From contig JAKVBH010000025.1 in NCBI GenBank assembly GCA_022447495.1, forward strand, positions 28,927 to 62,512: a stretch of 33,586 nucleotides of DNA. The letters run 5' to 3'. A model generated the notes under the pieces. That model made no database searches. It was not told where the DNA came from and saw nothing but the letters and a program-made list of their open reading frames with translations. Position numbers and translations under genes: made by a program. This DNA is from Marinovum sp. GTDB taxonomy: Bacteria; Pseudomonadota; Alphaproteobacteria; Rhodobacterales; Rhodobacteraceae. Shown piece after piece: positions 8,085 to 15,455 of this stretch. Numbering within the stretch: the first letter of the stretch is position 1; each line of letters begins with the position of its first letter.

Positions 8085-9489
8085 CGTTCGCAGCCTTGAT
8101 ATAGATCATCGGGTTCACAGCCTTGCCGCCCACGCGCACCTCATAGTGCAAATGCGTGCCGGTCGAGCGTCCAGTGTTCCCCATATCACCGATGTGTTGC
8201 CCGCGCGAGACCCTCTGACCTTTTTTCACGCGGATTTTAGACAGATGCGCATACCGCGTTTCGATGCCGAACTCATGTTGGATCTTGATAAGTTTACCGT
8301 AACCAGAGCCCCAACCGGCTTCGATCACCACGCCGTCTGCCGTGGCAAAGATGTCAGTGCCGTGTGGCGCCGCGAAGTCCGTGCCTTTGTGCATGCGGCC
8401 CCAGCGGTAGCCAAAGCCGGATGTAAAGCGGAACGAATCTTTGATCGGAAGGGCAAACGGCGCCTTTTGCGCGGCGATGCGATAGAGGTTCAACCGGTCC
8501 ATTTGATTAAGAATGCGGTTGGCGCGTTCCGTGTCAGGACCAGGCTGTTCGCCACGGGTCGAGAAGCTCAACGGCGTTAGCGGACCACCTTGGCCAGAAT
8601 AGCCGCGGCGGACTTCATTAAGGATACGATCTGTATTCATGCCAGCTGCAGAGAACATTTTGTCCAGCGGTTTGACCGAGATCGTCATGGCCTCTTCAAG
8701 CTGACGGAAGATCGCGTCGTTCTGGTCCTGCATGTCGCGAATTTGTTGCGCCATTTCCCCGGCTTGTGTGAGAGCGTCTTGCGCATCGGCGACAACTTGG
8801 TCGCGTTCTTTGGCGGTGCGTTCCAACGCGTTGGCCAAAAGATCAACGGCTTCCGTACTTGTGGCGTTGTTCCGGCCGGGTAGGGCGTTACCCTCGTCTA
8901 TGGCGGTTTGCAGTGCGGCCAGTTGCTCGCGCGTGTCCTTCTTCTCGCTCATAACATTACGAAGGGTGGATCGTACCACTTCAAGCCCGGTTTCCAACTC
9001 AGTGGCGCGGGTTTCCGCGGAGAGCAGTTGGGTTTGCATGTCAGAAATGCGCGACAGGGCCGAGTTGAAGCGTTCTTGCGCGGCCACAGCGTCAGCGGCA
9101 TAGGCGTCGCGCTCGTCGGAGAGCGCATTAAGGCGCTGCATGTACGTTTGTTGTTCGCGCTTGGCTTGTTCGCGGAAATTGCCAGATCCAATGGAATCCA
9201 TCAGTAAGATGGCGGTCACAATAATGGACCATGCGACGATGATTGCAGAGCCGGTGAAGGCCAGCACCTGCGTTCCAGGGCGCAGTCGAATAAAGCGTGT
9301 GTCCTTATCCGAGCGCAAAAACACACGGCGCTCCGGAAAGTGCCGTTCCATGACGGCACGCACAGCATCAAATAGACGCAGCCTCACAAATAGCGCCCCT
9401 TTTCCCAACCCAATGTACGGCGCTCCATTCCCCAATTCCCGGGCGCCTTGATCACGGTTCTTAACCACAGCTTTACGTTCACGCAACAT
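8074..9489 (-). CDS. M23 family metallopeptidase (peptidoglycan endopeptidase)
   Basis: About 471 residues from the ATG at 9489; a longer frame continues to a GTG at 9555 but with no better ribosome site. There is one membrane helix near the N-terminus (VLAFTGSAIIVAWSIIVTAI), then a long Glu/Gln/Ala-rich coiled coil covering about 170 residues, and a C-terminal LytM/M23 domain. The zinc ligands are visible as HKGTDF and THLHYEV, and the SGFGYRWG segment is typical. The topology is a cytoplasmic N-terminus with the catalytic domain in the periplasm, cutting peptidoglycan cross-bridges. The gene overlaps the bactofilin gene, its likely cytoskeletal partner. Confidence 0.93.
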   Translation of the reverse strand: MLRERKAVVKNRDQGARELGNGAPYIGLGKGALFVRLRLFDAVRAVMERHFPERRVFLRSDKDTRFIRLRPGTQVLAFTGSAIIVAWSIIVTAILLMDSIGSGNFREQAKREQQTYMQRLNALSDERDAYAADAVAAQERFNSALSRISDMQTQLLSAETRATELETGLEVVRSTLRNVMSEKKDTREQLAALQTAIDEGNALPGRNNATSTEAVDLLANALERTAKERDQVVADAQDALTQAGEMAQQIRDMQDQNDAIFRQLEEAMTISVKPLDKMFSAAGMNTDRILNEVRRGYSGQGGPLTPLSFSTRGEQPGPDTERANRILNQMDRLNLYRIAAQKAPFALPIKDSFRFTSGFGYRWGRMHKGTDFAAPHGTDIFATADGVVIEAGWGSGYGKLIKIQHEFGIETRYAHLSKIRVKKGQRVSRGQHIGDMGNTGRSTGTHLHYEVRVGGKAVNPMIYIKAANDVF

Positions 9490-9571
9490 GGGGTGGTCGC
9501 GCGATTCGGAATGCACCACGTTATTGTGGTAATTTGGCAAAAAACCGCTTGTCACCCGAGGGTTGTGGGCC

Positions 9572-10405
9572 TTATGTCGAGTCGGCCTTTTGAGAGACTT
9601 CGTCGGCTAGAGGCCAGTAGAAATCGGGTGGTAATCCGGCTTCGGCGCGTTTCTCTTCGTTAAAGGGAGGCTTCAATGCGCCTTTGAAGTATTTTTTGAC
9701 CAGCTCGTGGAACACCGGTTTGGGATCGCTATTGTCTCGCCCGCAGAGGAAATGGAACCATTTGGAGCCATAGGCCACGTGGTGCACTTCTTCAGAGTAA
9801 ATGATCTCTAACGCCTCCTCGACATCGTCCGCTCCCGCTGTGCGAAAAATCTCGATCATCCCAGGGGTGACATCGAGACCGCGGGCTTCGAGCACCATGG
9901 GAACAACTGCCAGCCGCCCCATTAAGTCACCCACAGTGTCCTCAGCCGCGCGCCACATGCCGGCGTGGGCGGGGAGCGCACCATAGTGGCTGTGCATCCG
10001 TTCCAAACAGTCGCAGATGAGATTGAAGTGTTTGCTCTCTTCCATCGCTGATTGCACCCAATCGTCGTAAAACCCAAGCGGCATGGGGTGATCCGTAAAG
10101 CGTGCAATGATGTCCCAATGTAGATCAACTGCATTTAGCTCAATATGTGCCACCGCATGAAGTAGCGCGATACGGCCCTGCGGGCTTCCTGGCTTCCGCT
10201 TTGGCACGTCGCGTGGATCAAGAAGCTCAGGTTTATTGGGGCGAGCAGGGTGCAATGGTGGCGTCGCGTGTCCGATCTCTATCGACTTCCCAGCCGAGCG
10301 TGCGCTGCGCCACGTGGCAGCATGCTTCAAGCTCAGCGCGGTTTTCGCTCGACCATCAGACGTGGTAAGAACTTGAACCGCCATGTCCGCCAGTGACAGG
10401 GTCAC
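9572..10405 (-). CDS. DUF455 ferritin-like protein
   Basis: A 277-residue member of the DUF455 (COG2833) ferritin-like family. Probable di-metal ligands lie in a four-helix-bundle pattern: HAVAHIELNAVDL (E89), AMEESKHF (E122/E123, H126), E173 in LEARGLD, and SEEVHHVA (E205/E206, H209). The family is related to the tRNA hydroxylase MiaE, but its own substrate is not established. The GTG start at 10405 overlaps the exonuclease III stop by GTGA, so the two are coupled. The N-terminal 70 residues are basic and less ordered. Confidence 0.88.
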   Translation of the reverse strand: MTLSLADMAVQVLTTSDGRAKTALSLKHAATWRSARSAGKSIEIGHATPPLHPARPNKPELLDPRDVPKRKPGSPQGRIALLHAVAHIELNAVDLHWDIIARFTDHPMPLGFYDDWVQSAMEESKHFNLICDCLERMHSHYGALPAHAGMWRAAEDTVGDLMGRLAVVPMVLEARGLDVTPGMIEIFRTAGADDVEEALEIIYSEEVHHVAYGSKWFHFLCGRDNSDPKPVFHELVKKYFKGALKPPFNEEKRAEAGLPPDFYWPLADEVSQKADST

Positions 10406-11184
10406 AGTGCCAGCTCCACCCAGACAGGTACATGGTCAGACGGTTTTTCGCGGTCGCGGATGGCGGCATCGATGCCTACGTCCTTCATCCGATCGGCAAC
10501 CATTGGGCTCAAGAGAATGTGGTCAATGCGAATCCCGTCGTTTCGGTTCCACGCGCCCGCTTGATAATCCCAGAATGTATATGTCTCGGGTTCATGCATA
10601 CGCGTGCGCACTGCATCGGTGAGCCCCAGAGCCATGATGCGCCGGAACGCGTCGCGGGCATCAAGGCGAAAGAGCGCGTCTTCTCGCCAAGCGTCCGGGC
10701 AGGCGCAATCTTCGGCTTGGGGAATAATATTGTAGTCGCCTGCCATAAGAAATGGCGTCTCTTTTGCCATAAGGTCGGCTGCACGGTCACGCAGACGCGC
10801 CATCCATCCAAGTTTGTAATCAAACTTTGGTCCGGGGCAGGGGTTACCGTTGGGCAAATAAAGACCGCAGATCCGCACCGCGAGACTCTCACCGATGACT
10901 GTGGCCTCTATATATCGAGCTTGGTCATCTTCGGCGCCACCAGGTAAGCCACGCGATACGTCCTCCAAGGGAACTTTCGATAGCAGTGCCACACCGTTGA
11001 AGCTTTTCTGACCGTGGGTTTCGACCTGATACCCCATGTCCTCGAAGTGTTCGTGGGGGAACGCTTCGTCCACGGATTTGATCTCTTGCAGGATCGCCAC
11101 ATCTGGTGAGGCCTCGGTAAGCCATTCGGTCAACGCACCGATCCTTGCCTTTATTCCGTTTATGTTAAAGGTGGCGATTTTCAT
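10402..11184 (-). CDS. xthA: Exodeoxyribonuclease III (AP endonuclease)
   Basis: A 260-residue EEP-superfamily nuclease. Catalytic residues can be placed at N7 (TFNINGIKAR), E34 (LQEIKSVDE), Y109 (GLYLPNGNP), D150 and N152 (MAGDYNIIP), and D250-H251 (PSDHVPVWVEL). The start at 11184 follows a strong GGGAGAGG ribosome site; the frame is open for another 21 codons upstream without homology. The enzyme cuts abasic sites and degrades DNA 3'-5' during base-excision repair in the cytoplasm. It lies upstream of and coupled to the DUF455 gene. It diverges from the small-peptide cassette at 11532. Confidence 0.93.
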   Translation of the reverse strand: MKIATFNINGIKARIGALTEWLTEASPDVAILQEIKSVDEAFPHEHFEDMGYQVETHGQKSFNGVALLSKVPLEDVSRGLPGGAEDDQARYIEATVIGESLAVRICGLYLPNGNPCPGPKFDYKLGWMARLRDRAADLMAKETPFLMAGDYNIIPQAEDCACPDAWREDALFRLDARDAFRRIMALGLTDAVRTRMHEPETYTFWDYQAGAWNRNDGIRIDHILLSPMVADRMKDVGIDAAIRDREKPSDHVPVWVELAL

Positions 11185-11333
11185 CTGTGGCCTCTCCCTT
11201 ACGCGCTTGGATGCTGTGGTTATCGACTGGGAGGCAGACGGCAACAAGGGCCGTTTGGGTGATTCTTGATGATCGGTGGGCTGTTCTCAAAGCGGTTTCA
11301 GGGAGCGATTCGCCAAAGTTCTCGGAATGAAAC

Positions 11334-11347
11334 CCCCAAATTTGGGG
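11334..11347. promoter_or_regulatory. Perfect 14-bp palindrome, candidate operator
   Basis: CCCCAAATTTGGGG reads identically on both strands. It lies about 100 bases before the candidate promoter of the peptide gene and 150 bases before the xthA start. It is not followed by a T-run, so a terminator is unlikely. Symmetry of this kind suits a dimeric DNA-binding regulator. Which gene it controls is unknown. Confidence 0.4.
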
Positions 11348-11382
11348 CAAATAGCCAGTTCGCATAAAATTTGAGCACTTTT

Positions 11383-11410
11383 AATATTGCGCAACAAGAA
11401 GGCCAATATT
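11383..11410. repeat. Inverted repeat AATATTG / CAATATT
   Basis: Two 7-base arms, 11383-11389 and 11404-11410, separated by 14 bases. They lie just upstream of the candidate -35 element at 11441, so they could form a second operator or be a chance feature of this AT-rich segment. Confidence 0.3.
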
Positions 11411-11440
11411 CGCTTTGAAGCTGATGTGGATAACTGGGGG

Positions 11441-11469
11441 TTGCACTACCATAGCTAGAAAAAAATATT
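11441..11469 (+). promoter_or_regulatory. Candidate sigma70-type promoter of the peptide gene
   Basis: TTGCAC (11441-11446) and AATATT (11464-11469) are 17 bases apart, matching the housekeeping promoter pattern moderately. Transcription would begin near 11476, leaving a leader of about 55 bases before the peptide start. Assigned by eye only. Confidence 0.35.
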
Positions 11470-11531
11470 TACTGCTCGTGTTATGCGGGCAAGCCTTGAG
11501 GTGTCGAAATCAAAACCTGGAGGACCAATCG

Positions 11532-11705
11532 ATGAACGCACGTAATCAAGAAATCCTTAACGAAATTGAAACCGCTCAAGTTTCCGCACCGGTTCAAGAA
11601 ATCGCCGAAGGCGAATTGGTGCACACGATGATGAGCTGCTCCATCGAGGCGGGTACCGACATGTTCGACGGTGATGCCGTTCACGCGATGATGTCCTGCT
11701 CCTAA
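11532..11705 (+). CDS. 57-residue peptide with duplicated C-terminal VHxMMSCS motif
   Basis: A short acidic protein starting at the ATG at 11532, eight bases after a strong TGGAGG ribosome site. Residues 1-25 form a Glu/Gln-rich, probably helical leader (MNARNQEILNEIETAQ...). Residues 26-37 and 46-57 are two copies of [E/D]-G-[E/D]-x-V-H-x-M-M-S-C-S, exactly 20 residues apart, joined by IEAGTDMF; the second copy is the C-terminus. There are only two cysteines, one per repeat, and no signal peptide or membrane segment. Ser35 is AGC and Ser55 is TCC, so the repeat is kept at protein level, not as DNA. The layout resembles a leader plus repeated core, as in ribosomal peptide precursors; a His/Met/Cys metal-binding peptide is the main alternative. 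It is followed after 51 bases by the unknown 368-residue gene and a transporter. I cannot assign a family with confidence. Confidence 0.85.
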   Translation: MNARNQEILNEIETAQVSAPVQEIAEGELVHTMMSCSIEAGTDMFDGDAVHAMMSCS

Positions 11706-11710
11706 GAGCA

Positions 11711-11725
11711 CCCACTGTAGGTGGG
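11711..11725 (+). other. Small hairpin between peptide gene and next gene
   Basis: CCCAC-TGTAG-GTGGG forms a 5-bp stem with a 5-base loop, starting six bases after the peptide stop and followed by GTTTG. It could stabilise the upstream mRNA or reduce read-through so that the peptide is made in excess over the downstream proteins. The stem is short, so confidence is low. Confidence 0.25.
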
Positions 11726-11756
11726 GTTTGACGAGACTGTTGCCGGAGATACTGCC

Positions 11757-12863
11757 ATGTCGACCATGAATTCTAGCAACGTCATTCGGGTGTCGTTCTC
11801 CACCCCACAAGAACGCCAGGCCGCGGCGTTGGAGCCTCTGCTCCGCGGCTTTGCAACCTCTCGCCGATTCCTAAACGACGTGATGTGGATGAAAGAAAAC
11901 GGCGAGTTGCTCAACGTGTTAGAGACTTCGGGCACAGAAGTGCCGCACAGGTTTTTGACGCCACACGCGAACTTTTATCGTGAGATTGATCAGCGGCTTG
12001 CGTTTTTTCCGCAATATTACCGCTTCTTGCTCTCCATCGCTCTGGACCTAGAAGATCTCGGGTGGAACGGTCACAAGGCCGAAGCGATGGGTGCTTGGAT
12101 CCTCGACAATGGGCTGGTGGAAGCAGAGACCTCGGACATTCAACGCGCAGAGGCGCGGCGGTTGTTGTCCCGTCGCGGTTTGGGGGTAGGTCATTTCGAT
12201 GACGGGCTCGACCATAGGTTGATTCGCTTCGTCGAGGACCCCAGTCGTTTTGCGTTGCCGAACAAAAAGGCGGCGTATGAGCTCACGCATATTGTGTTTT
12301 ACCTGTCTGAATACGGTCGAAAAGACCCGAATTTGTCACAATCAGCGCGCAAAGCGCTCGAAAACGTGGGAATTTGGGCCTTTTTGGACGGAAATATTGA
12401 TCTCCTGTCAGAAATTTGCATTGCAATTCGCTTCGCAAAATACAACCCTGCGGTTAACTGGGAGAAGTGGATCGCTCAAGAGATGAGTAATATGACCGTG
12501 AAAACCGCGCCGAATGTGCCTCATGCGGACGCCTATCATACGGTGTTTATGGCTGCGTGGTTAGGCAACATCAGCGGTCAATCCGGCTTGTCTCAACTCC
12601 CGGTTCAGAATGCGGATTTGTCCGCAGGCGCATTGACGTTTGAGCTTGGCACGACACGGCGCGGCGCTCTACGTGAGCTGTCCCAATCACTTTTCGCAAT
12701 GGGATCCGGTCGCAGTAGTGATTGGGGGGCGATGCGCGCTCGCGTGGTGGACGGGCTGTCGCCCGAAGCACACGATTGGGTCACACGCACCGAAGAGACG
12801 ACATCCGACTTTGCCGAGTTTTTTGAAAGTTTCGCGCGCACCTCAATGGTGGCTACCTCATGA
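11757..12863 (+). CDS. Unrecognised alpha-helical protein of the peptide cassette
   Basis: A 368-residue soluble protein that I do not recognise. I prefer the ATG at 11757 (MSTMNSSN), which has CGGAGA nine bases upstream, over the GTG at 11721 that lies in a hairpin. The sequence is predicted mostly helical, without signal peptide or membrane helix. Two aromatic/His motifs stand out: ELTHIVFYLSEYG (175-187) and AYHTVFMAAWLG (259-270), which may be equivalent helices of an alpha-alpha repeat fold with H178 and H261 facing the same pocket. From memory, a similar THxVFYLT-type motif occurs in uncharacterised DUF6895-like proteins; I could not verify this. No radical SAM, YcaO, LanM or peptidase signature is seen. 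Its stop overlaps the transporter start (ATGA), implying tight coupling. A role in handling the upstream peptide is inferred from position only. Confidence 0.85.
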   Translation: MSTMNSSNVIRVSFSTPQERQAAALEPLLRGFATSRRFLNDVMWMKENGELLNVLETSGTEVPHRFLTPHANFYREIDQRLAFFPQYYRFLLSIALDLEDLGWNGHKAEAMGAWILDNGLVEAETSDIQRAEARRLLSRRGLGVGHFDDGLDHRLIRFVEDPSRFALPNKKAAYELTHIVFYLSEYGRKDPNLSQSARKALENVGIWAFLDGNIDLLSEICIAIRFAKYNPAVNWEKWIAQEMSNMTVKTAPNVPHADAYHTVFMAAWLGNISGQSGLSQLPVQNADLSAGALTFELGTTRRGALRELSQSLFAMGSGRSSDWGAMRARVVDGLSPEAHDWVTRTEETTSDFAEFFESFARTSMVATS

Positions 12864-13771
12864 GGCCGAGCATTGGGTCACCACTTGCTGGCGCGGCTTT
12901 GATGGTCGGGTACACGCTCGCTGTGACGTTGTCAGATGCTATGACCAAACACTTGACGCAGTTTTTTGAGGCGCCGCAAATCCTGACCATATGCTCTGGC
13001 ACTATTTTGGTAATTATCATCGCCACAACTTTGGCGACGGGAGGGAAAATCGAAGACCTGCAAACCAACCACTCGGGTGCCATGGCTGTGCGCGCTGTGA
13101 TGACTGTTTTTGCGGCGATCCTGTTCTTCTACGCATTTGCGCAATTGCCCTTTGCTGACGTCTTTTTGTTCATCGCACTCGCGCCCATTTTTTCCGGGCT
13201 TTTAGCGGCCCCGATCCTTAAAGAACGGGTGGCGGCAATGGCTTGGGTCGCCCTAATGTTTGGTAGTTTTGGTGTCTTTTTGCTGTTCCCCGGCGGTGTT
13301 GTGGACGCGACCATAGGCCACCTAATCGCCCTTGGCGCAAGTCTATGTGGCACATTGGCCATTGTCATGGGACGTTATATTGCGCGACGCGAAGATAATC
13401 CGCTTGCGTTGGTGTTTTATCCGCAATTGGCGACCCTTTTGTCCATGGCGGCGATTTCGCCGTTTGTGTGGGTTCCTATCTCGATCAGCCAAGCCGCAAG
13501 TGCGATTTTTTGCGGTGTGGCGCTCTTCGCGGCACGATACGTGTTGGCGCTTGCCATGCAAGTACTGCCCGCCCATGCGGCGACCACCATGATGAACTTG
13601 CAGTTCGTGTGGATGACCCTCATTGGTTTTGTTATCTTCTCCGAAATCCCCGAGGCCAACACGATCCTTGGCGCACTTGTCATAGCAGGGGCAAGCATTG
13701 CATTGGTCTATGAGGAATACAAAAGACCCATGGCCAGTATCCTACGACCGTTCAAACGGGTCGAAGCCTGA
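12860..13771 (+). CDS. EamA/DMT-superfamily transporter
   Basis: A 303-residue membrane protein with ten hydrophobic segments in two EamA repeats. Typical features are the Pro-containing segment FYAFAQLPFADVFLFIALAP ending helix 4 of the first half, followed by LKERV, and the matching ALQFVW-like segment MNLQFVWMTLIGFVIFSEIP in the second. The family moves small metabolites, often outward, across the inner membrane. Its ATG overlaps the stop of the 368-residue gene by four bases, so it belongs to the same transcription unit as the small peptide. Export of the peptide or of a product derived from it is possible, but DMT proteins usually carry small molecules. The gene ends nine bases from the convergent IscA-type gene. 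Confidence 0.9.
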   Translation: MRPSIGSPLAGAALMVGYTLAVTLSDAMTKHLTQFFEAPQILTICSGTILVIIIATTLATGGKIEDLQTNHSGAMAVRAVMTVFAAILFFYAFAQLPFADVFLFIALAPIFSGLLAAPILKERVAAMAWVALMFGSFGVFLLFPGGVVDATIGHLIALGASLCGTLAIVMGRYIARREDNPLALVFYPQLATLLSMAAISPFVWVPISISQAASAIFCGVALFAARYVLALAMQVLPAHAATTMMNLQFVWMTLIGFVIFSEIPEANTILGALVIAGASIALVYEEYKRPMASILRPFKRVEA

Positions 13772-13780
13772 CCTCTTGCC

Positions 13781-14104
13781 TTACATTGAGAACGATGTGC
13801 CGCAGCCGCATGAGCTTGTTGCATTTGGGTTTTGGATCACAAAGCGCGCGCCAATCAATTCCTCGCTGAAATCGATCACTGCGTTTTCCAAAAAGGGCAA
13901 GGAGACCGAGTCGACGACGACCTTTTCTCCCGAACCTTCAAGAACCAAATCATCATCCGCTGGCGCATCAAGCGTAATTTCATATTGAAAACCTGAGCAT
14001 CCGCCGCCTTCAACGGCCACACGCAAAGCTTGACCTTGGGCCGCAGCACCGATTTCACCGAGACGCTCAAATGCGCGAGACGTGACTTTTGGGGGCAATT
14101 GCAT
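13781..14104 (-). CDS. HesB/IscA-family iron-sulfur cluster assembly protein
   Basis: A 107-residue A-type carrier from the ATG at 14104 (MQLPPKVTSRAFERL). The three conserved cysteines are C36 in EGGGCSGFQYEI and C99/C101 in SSCGCGTSFSM, with the family segment DSVSLPFLENAVIDF between them. It should hold and pass on Fe-S clusters to apoproteins in the cytoplasm. It is closest to the ErpA-like type by overall pattern; I leave the symbol open. An upstream open frame to 14212 adds 36 residues without homology. It diverges from dgt over about 120 bases. Confidence 0.9.
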   Translation of the reverse strand: MQLPPKVTSRAFERLGEIGAAAQGQALRVAVEGGGCSGFQYEITLDAPADDDLVLEGSGEKVVVDSVSLPFLENAVIDFSEELIGARFVIQNPNATSSCGCGTSFSM

Positions 14105-14224
14105 GGCGAAGTGTCCGTGCCAGTTTTCAATTTGGTCATGTATAGATATAGAAAAGCCAAGCGCATCAGACAAGAACTGAGCCAAAAAGACATGCTGGAC
14201 AAACGAGCTCAATAAAAGAACGTC

Positions 14225-15406
14225 ATGGTATCAATCTCTGCGCCCATGCCGTTTGCGGCGGACCCCAACAAAACACGCGGGCGGCTTTGTGCCGAAGAAG
14301 AAAGCGCCTTTCGTTCAGCGTTTCAACGCGACCGTGATCGCATCATTCACGCTTCCGCGTTTCGCCGTCTCAAGCATAAGACCCAAGTGTTTGTGGAACA
14401 TGAGGGCGATTATTACCGCACCCGCCTGACGCACTCGATTGAAGTGGCTCAAGTTGCACGCACCATCGCGGACGCGTTGGGGCTCAACACCGAATTGACC
14501 GAAGCCATCGCGCTTGCCCATGATCTGGGTCACACGCCCTTTGGCCACACTGGCGAAGACGCGTTGGATGAGCTGATGCGGCCCTTTGGTGGGTTTGATC
14601 ACAACGCCCAAGCGCTGCGCATCGTCACCATGCTGGAGCGCCACTACGCCCAGTTCGACGGTCTCAACCTCACTTGGGAGACGTTAGAGGGCATCGCCAA
14701 GCACAATGGCCCCGTCGCCGAGCCGTGGCCGCTGGCCTTGGCGGAATACAACGCTTGTCACGACCTTGAGTTGTCCACCCATGCCAGTGCCGAAGCGCAG
14801 GTCGCGGCTCTCTCAGATGATGTGGCCTATAACAACCACGACTTGCACGACGGATTACGGGCCGGGCTTTTTTGCGACGATGACATTGCACAGCTGCCCA
14901 TTATTGGCCCCGCTTTTGCCGAGGTTGATGCCACCTACAGAAGCCTCGATCCCGACCGCCGTCGCCACGAAGCGCTGCGTCGAGTGTTTGGCACCATGGT
15001 GGGCGATGTGATCGTCACTTCTCGCGCGCGGCTTGCGTCAGTGAATGCGCAATCGGTGGACCACATTCGACATGCAGGGCACCAAGTTATTTGTTTTTCC
15101 GACACCTTATGGGCCAACCTACGCGTCATCCGCGAATTTCTCTTCACTGAGATGTACCGCGCCCCGGAGGTCATGGAAGTGCGCGGTGAGGTGACCCGCG
15201 TGGTGCACGAGTTGTTCGTGCTCTACATGTCCGCACCCGAGCATTTGCCGCAATCCTGGCAGCAAGAGCCCGGATTGGCCGAAGATGCAACACGGGCCCG
15301 GCGTGTCGCCGATTACATCGCGGGCATGACCGATCGGTTCGCGCTGCAATCTTACCGCGCACATTTCCCTGATCGGCCCATTCTTCAGGCCAAAGTGCCC
15401 CTTTAA
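14225..15406 (+). CDS. dgt: dGTP triphosphohydrolase-like HD-domain protein
   Basis: A 393-residue HD-domain phosphohydrolase. Metal ligands appear as H70 in RTRLTHSIEVAQ and H99-D100 in ALAHDLGHTPFGH, and the N-terminal SAFRRLKHKTQVF is a hallmark of the dGTPase family. It converts deoxynucleoside triphosphates to the nucleoside and triphosphate, controlling dNTP pools. This is the shorter alphaproteobacterial form lacking insertions of E. coli Dgt, so the preferred nucleotide is not certain. It heads a long rightward gene run ahead of argS. Confidence 0.9.
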   Translation: MVSISAPMPFAADPNKTRGRLCAEEESAFRSAFQRDRDRIIHASAFRRLKHKTQVFVEHEGDYYRTRLTHSIEVAQVARTIADALGLNTELTEAIALAHDLGHTPFGHTGEDALDELMRPFGGFDHNAQALRIVTMLERHYAQFDGLNLTWETLEGIAKHNGPVAEPWPLALAEYNACHDLELSTHASAEAQVAALSDDVAYNNHDLHDGLRAGLFCDDDIAQLPIIGPAFAEVDATYRSLDPDRRRHEALRRVFGTMVGDVIVTSRARLASVNAQSVDHIRHAGHQVICFSDTLWANLRVIREFLFTEMYRAPEVMEVRGEVTRVVHELFVLYMSAPEHLPQSWQQEPGLAEDATRARRVADYIAGMTDRFALQSYRAHFPDRPILQAKVPL

Positions 15407-15455
15407 ACTAAGGCAAACTCGCTCTACGCTGCGTCGGGTACGTGCTGAGGGTGGG

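Larger units (their letters stand above)
11185..11531. promoter_or_regulatory. Intergenic region between xthA and the peptide cassette
   Basis: A 347-base gene-free stretch that is more AT-rich than its surroundings and must carry the divergent promoters for xthA (leftward) and the peptide gene (rightward). It contains a perfect 14-base palindrome, a 7-base inverted repeat and a candidate sigma70-type promoter, each listed separately. No ORF in it looks real: the upstream extension of the peptide frame to 11415 has no ribosome site and an unrelated composition. Confidence 0.6.

Noticed and set aside
7711..8580. 289-codon open frame on the plus strand
   Set aside because: It spans the antisense of bactofilin and the M23 peptidase and has no recognisable protein features.
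11532..11705. Methanobactin-type precursor
   Set aside because: The C-S pairs near the C-terminus recall methanobactin cores, but there is no MbnB (DUF692) or MbnC protein nearby, and the repeat motif differs.
11532..12863. Lanthipeptide, sactipeptide or thiazole peptide cluster
   Set aside because: No LanB/LanM, radical SAM CxxxCxxC or YcaO signature appears in the neighbouring proteins.
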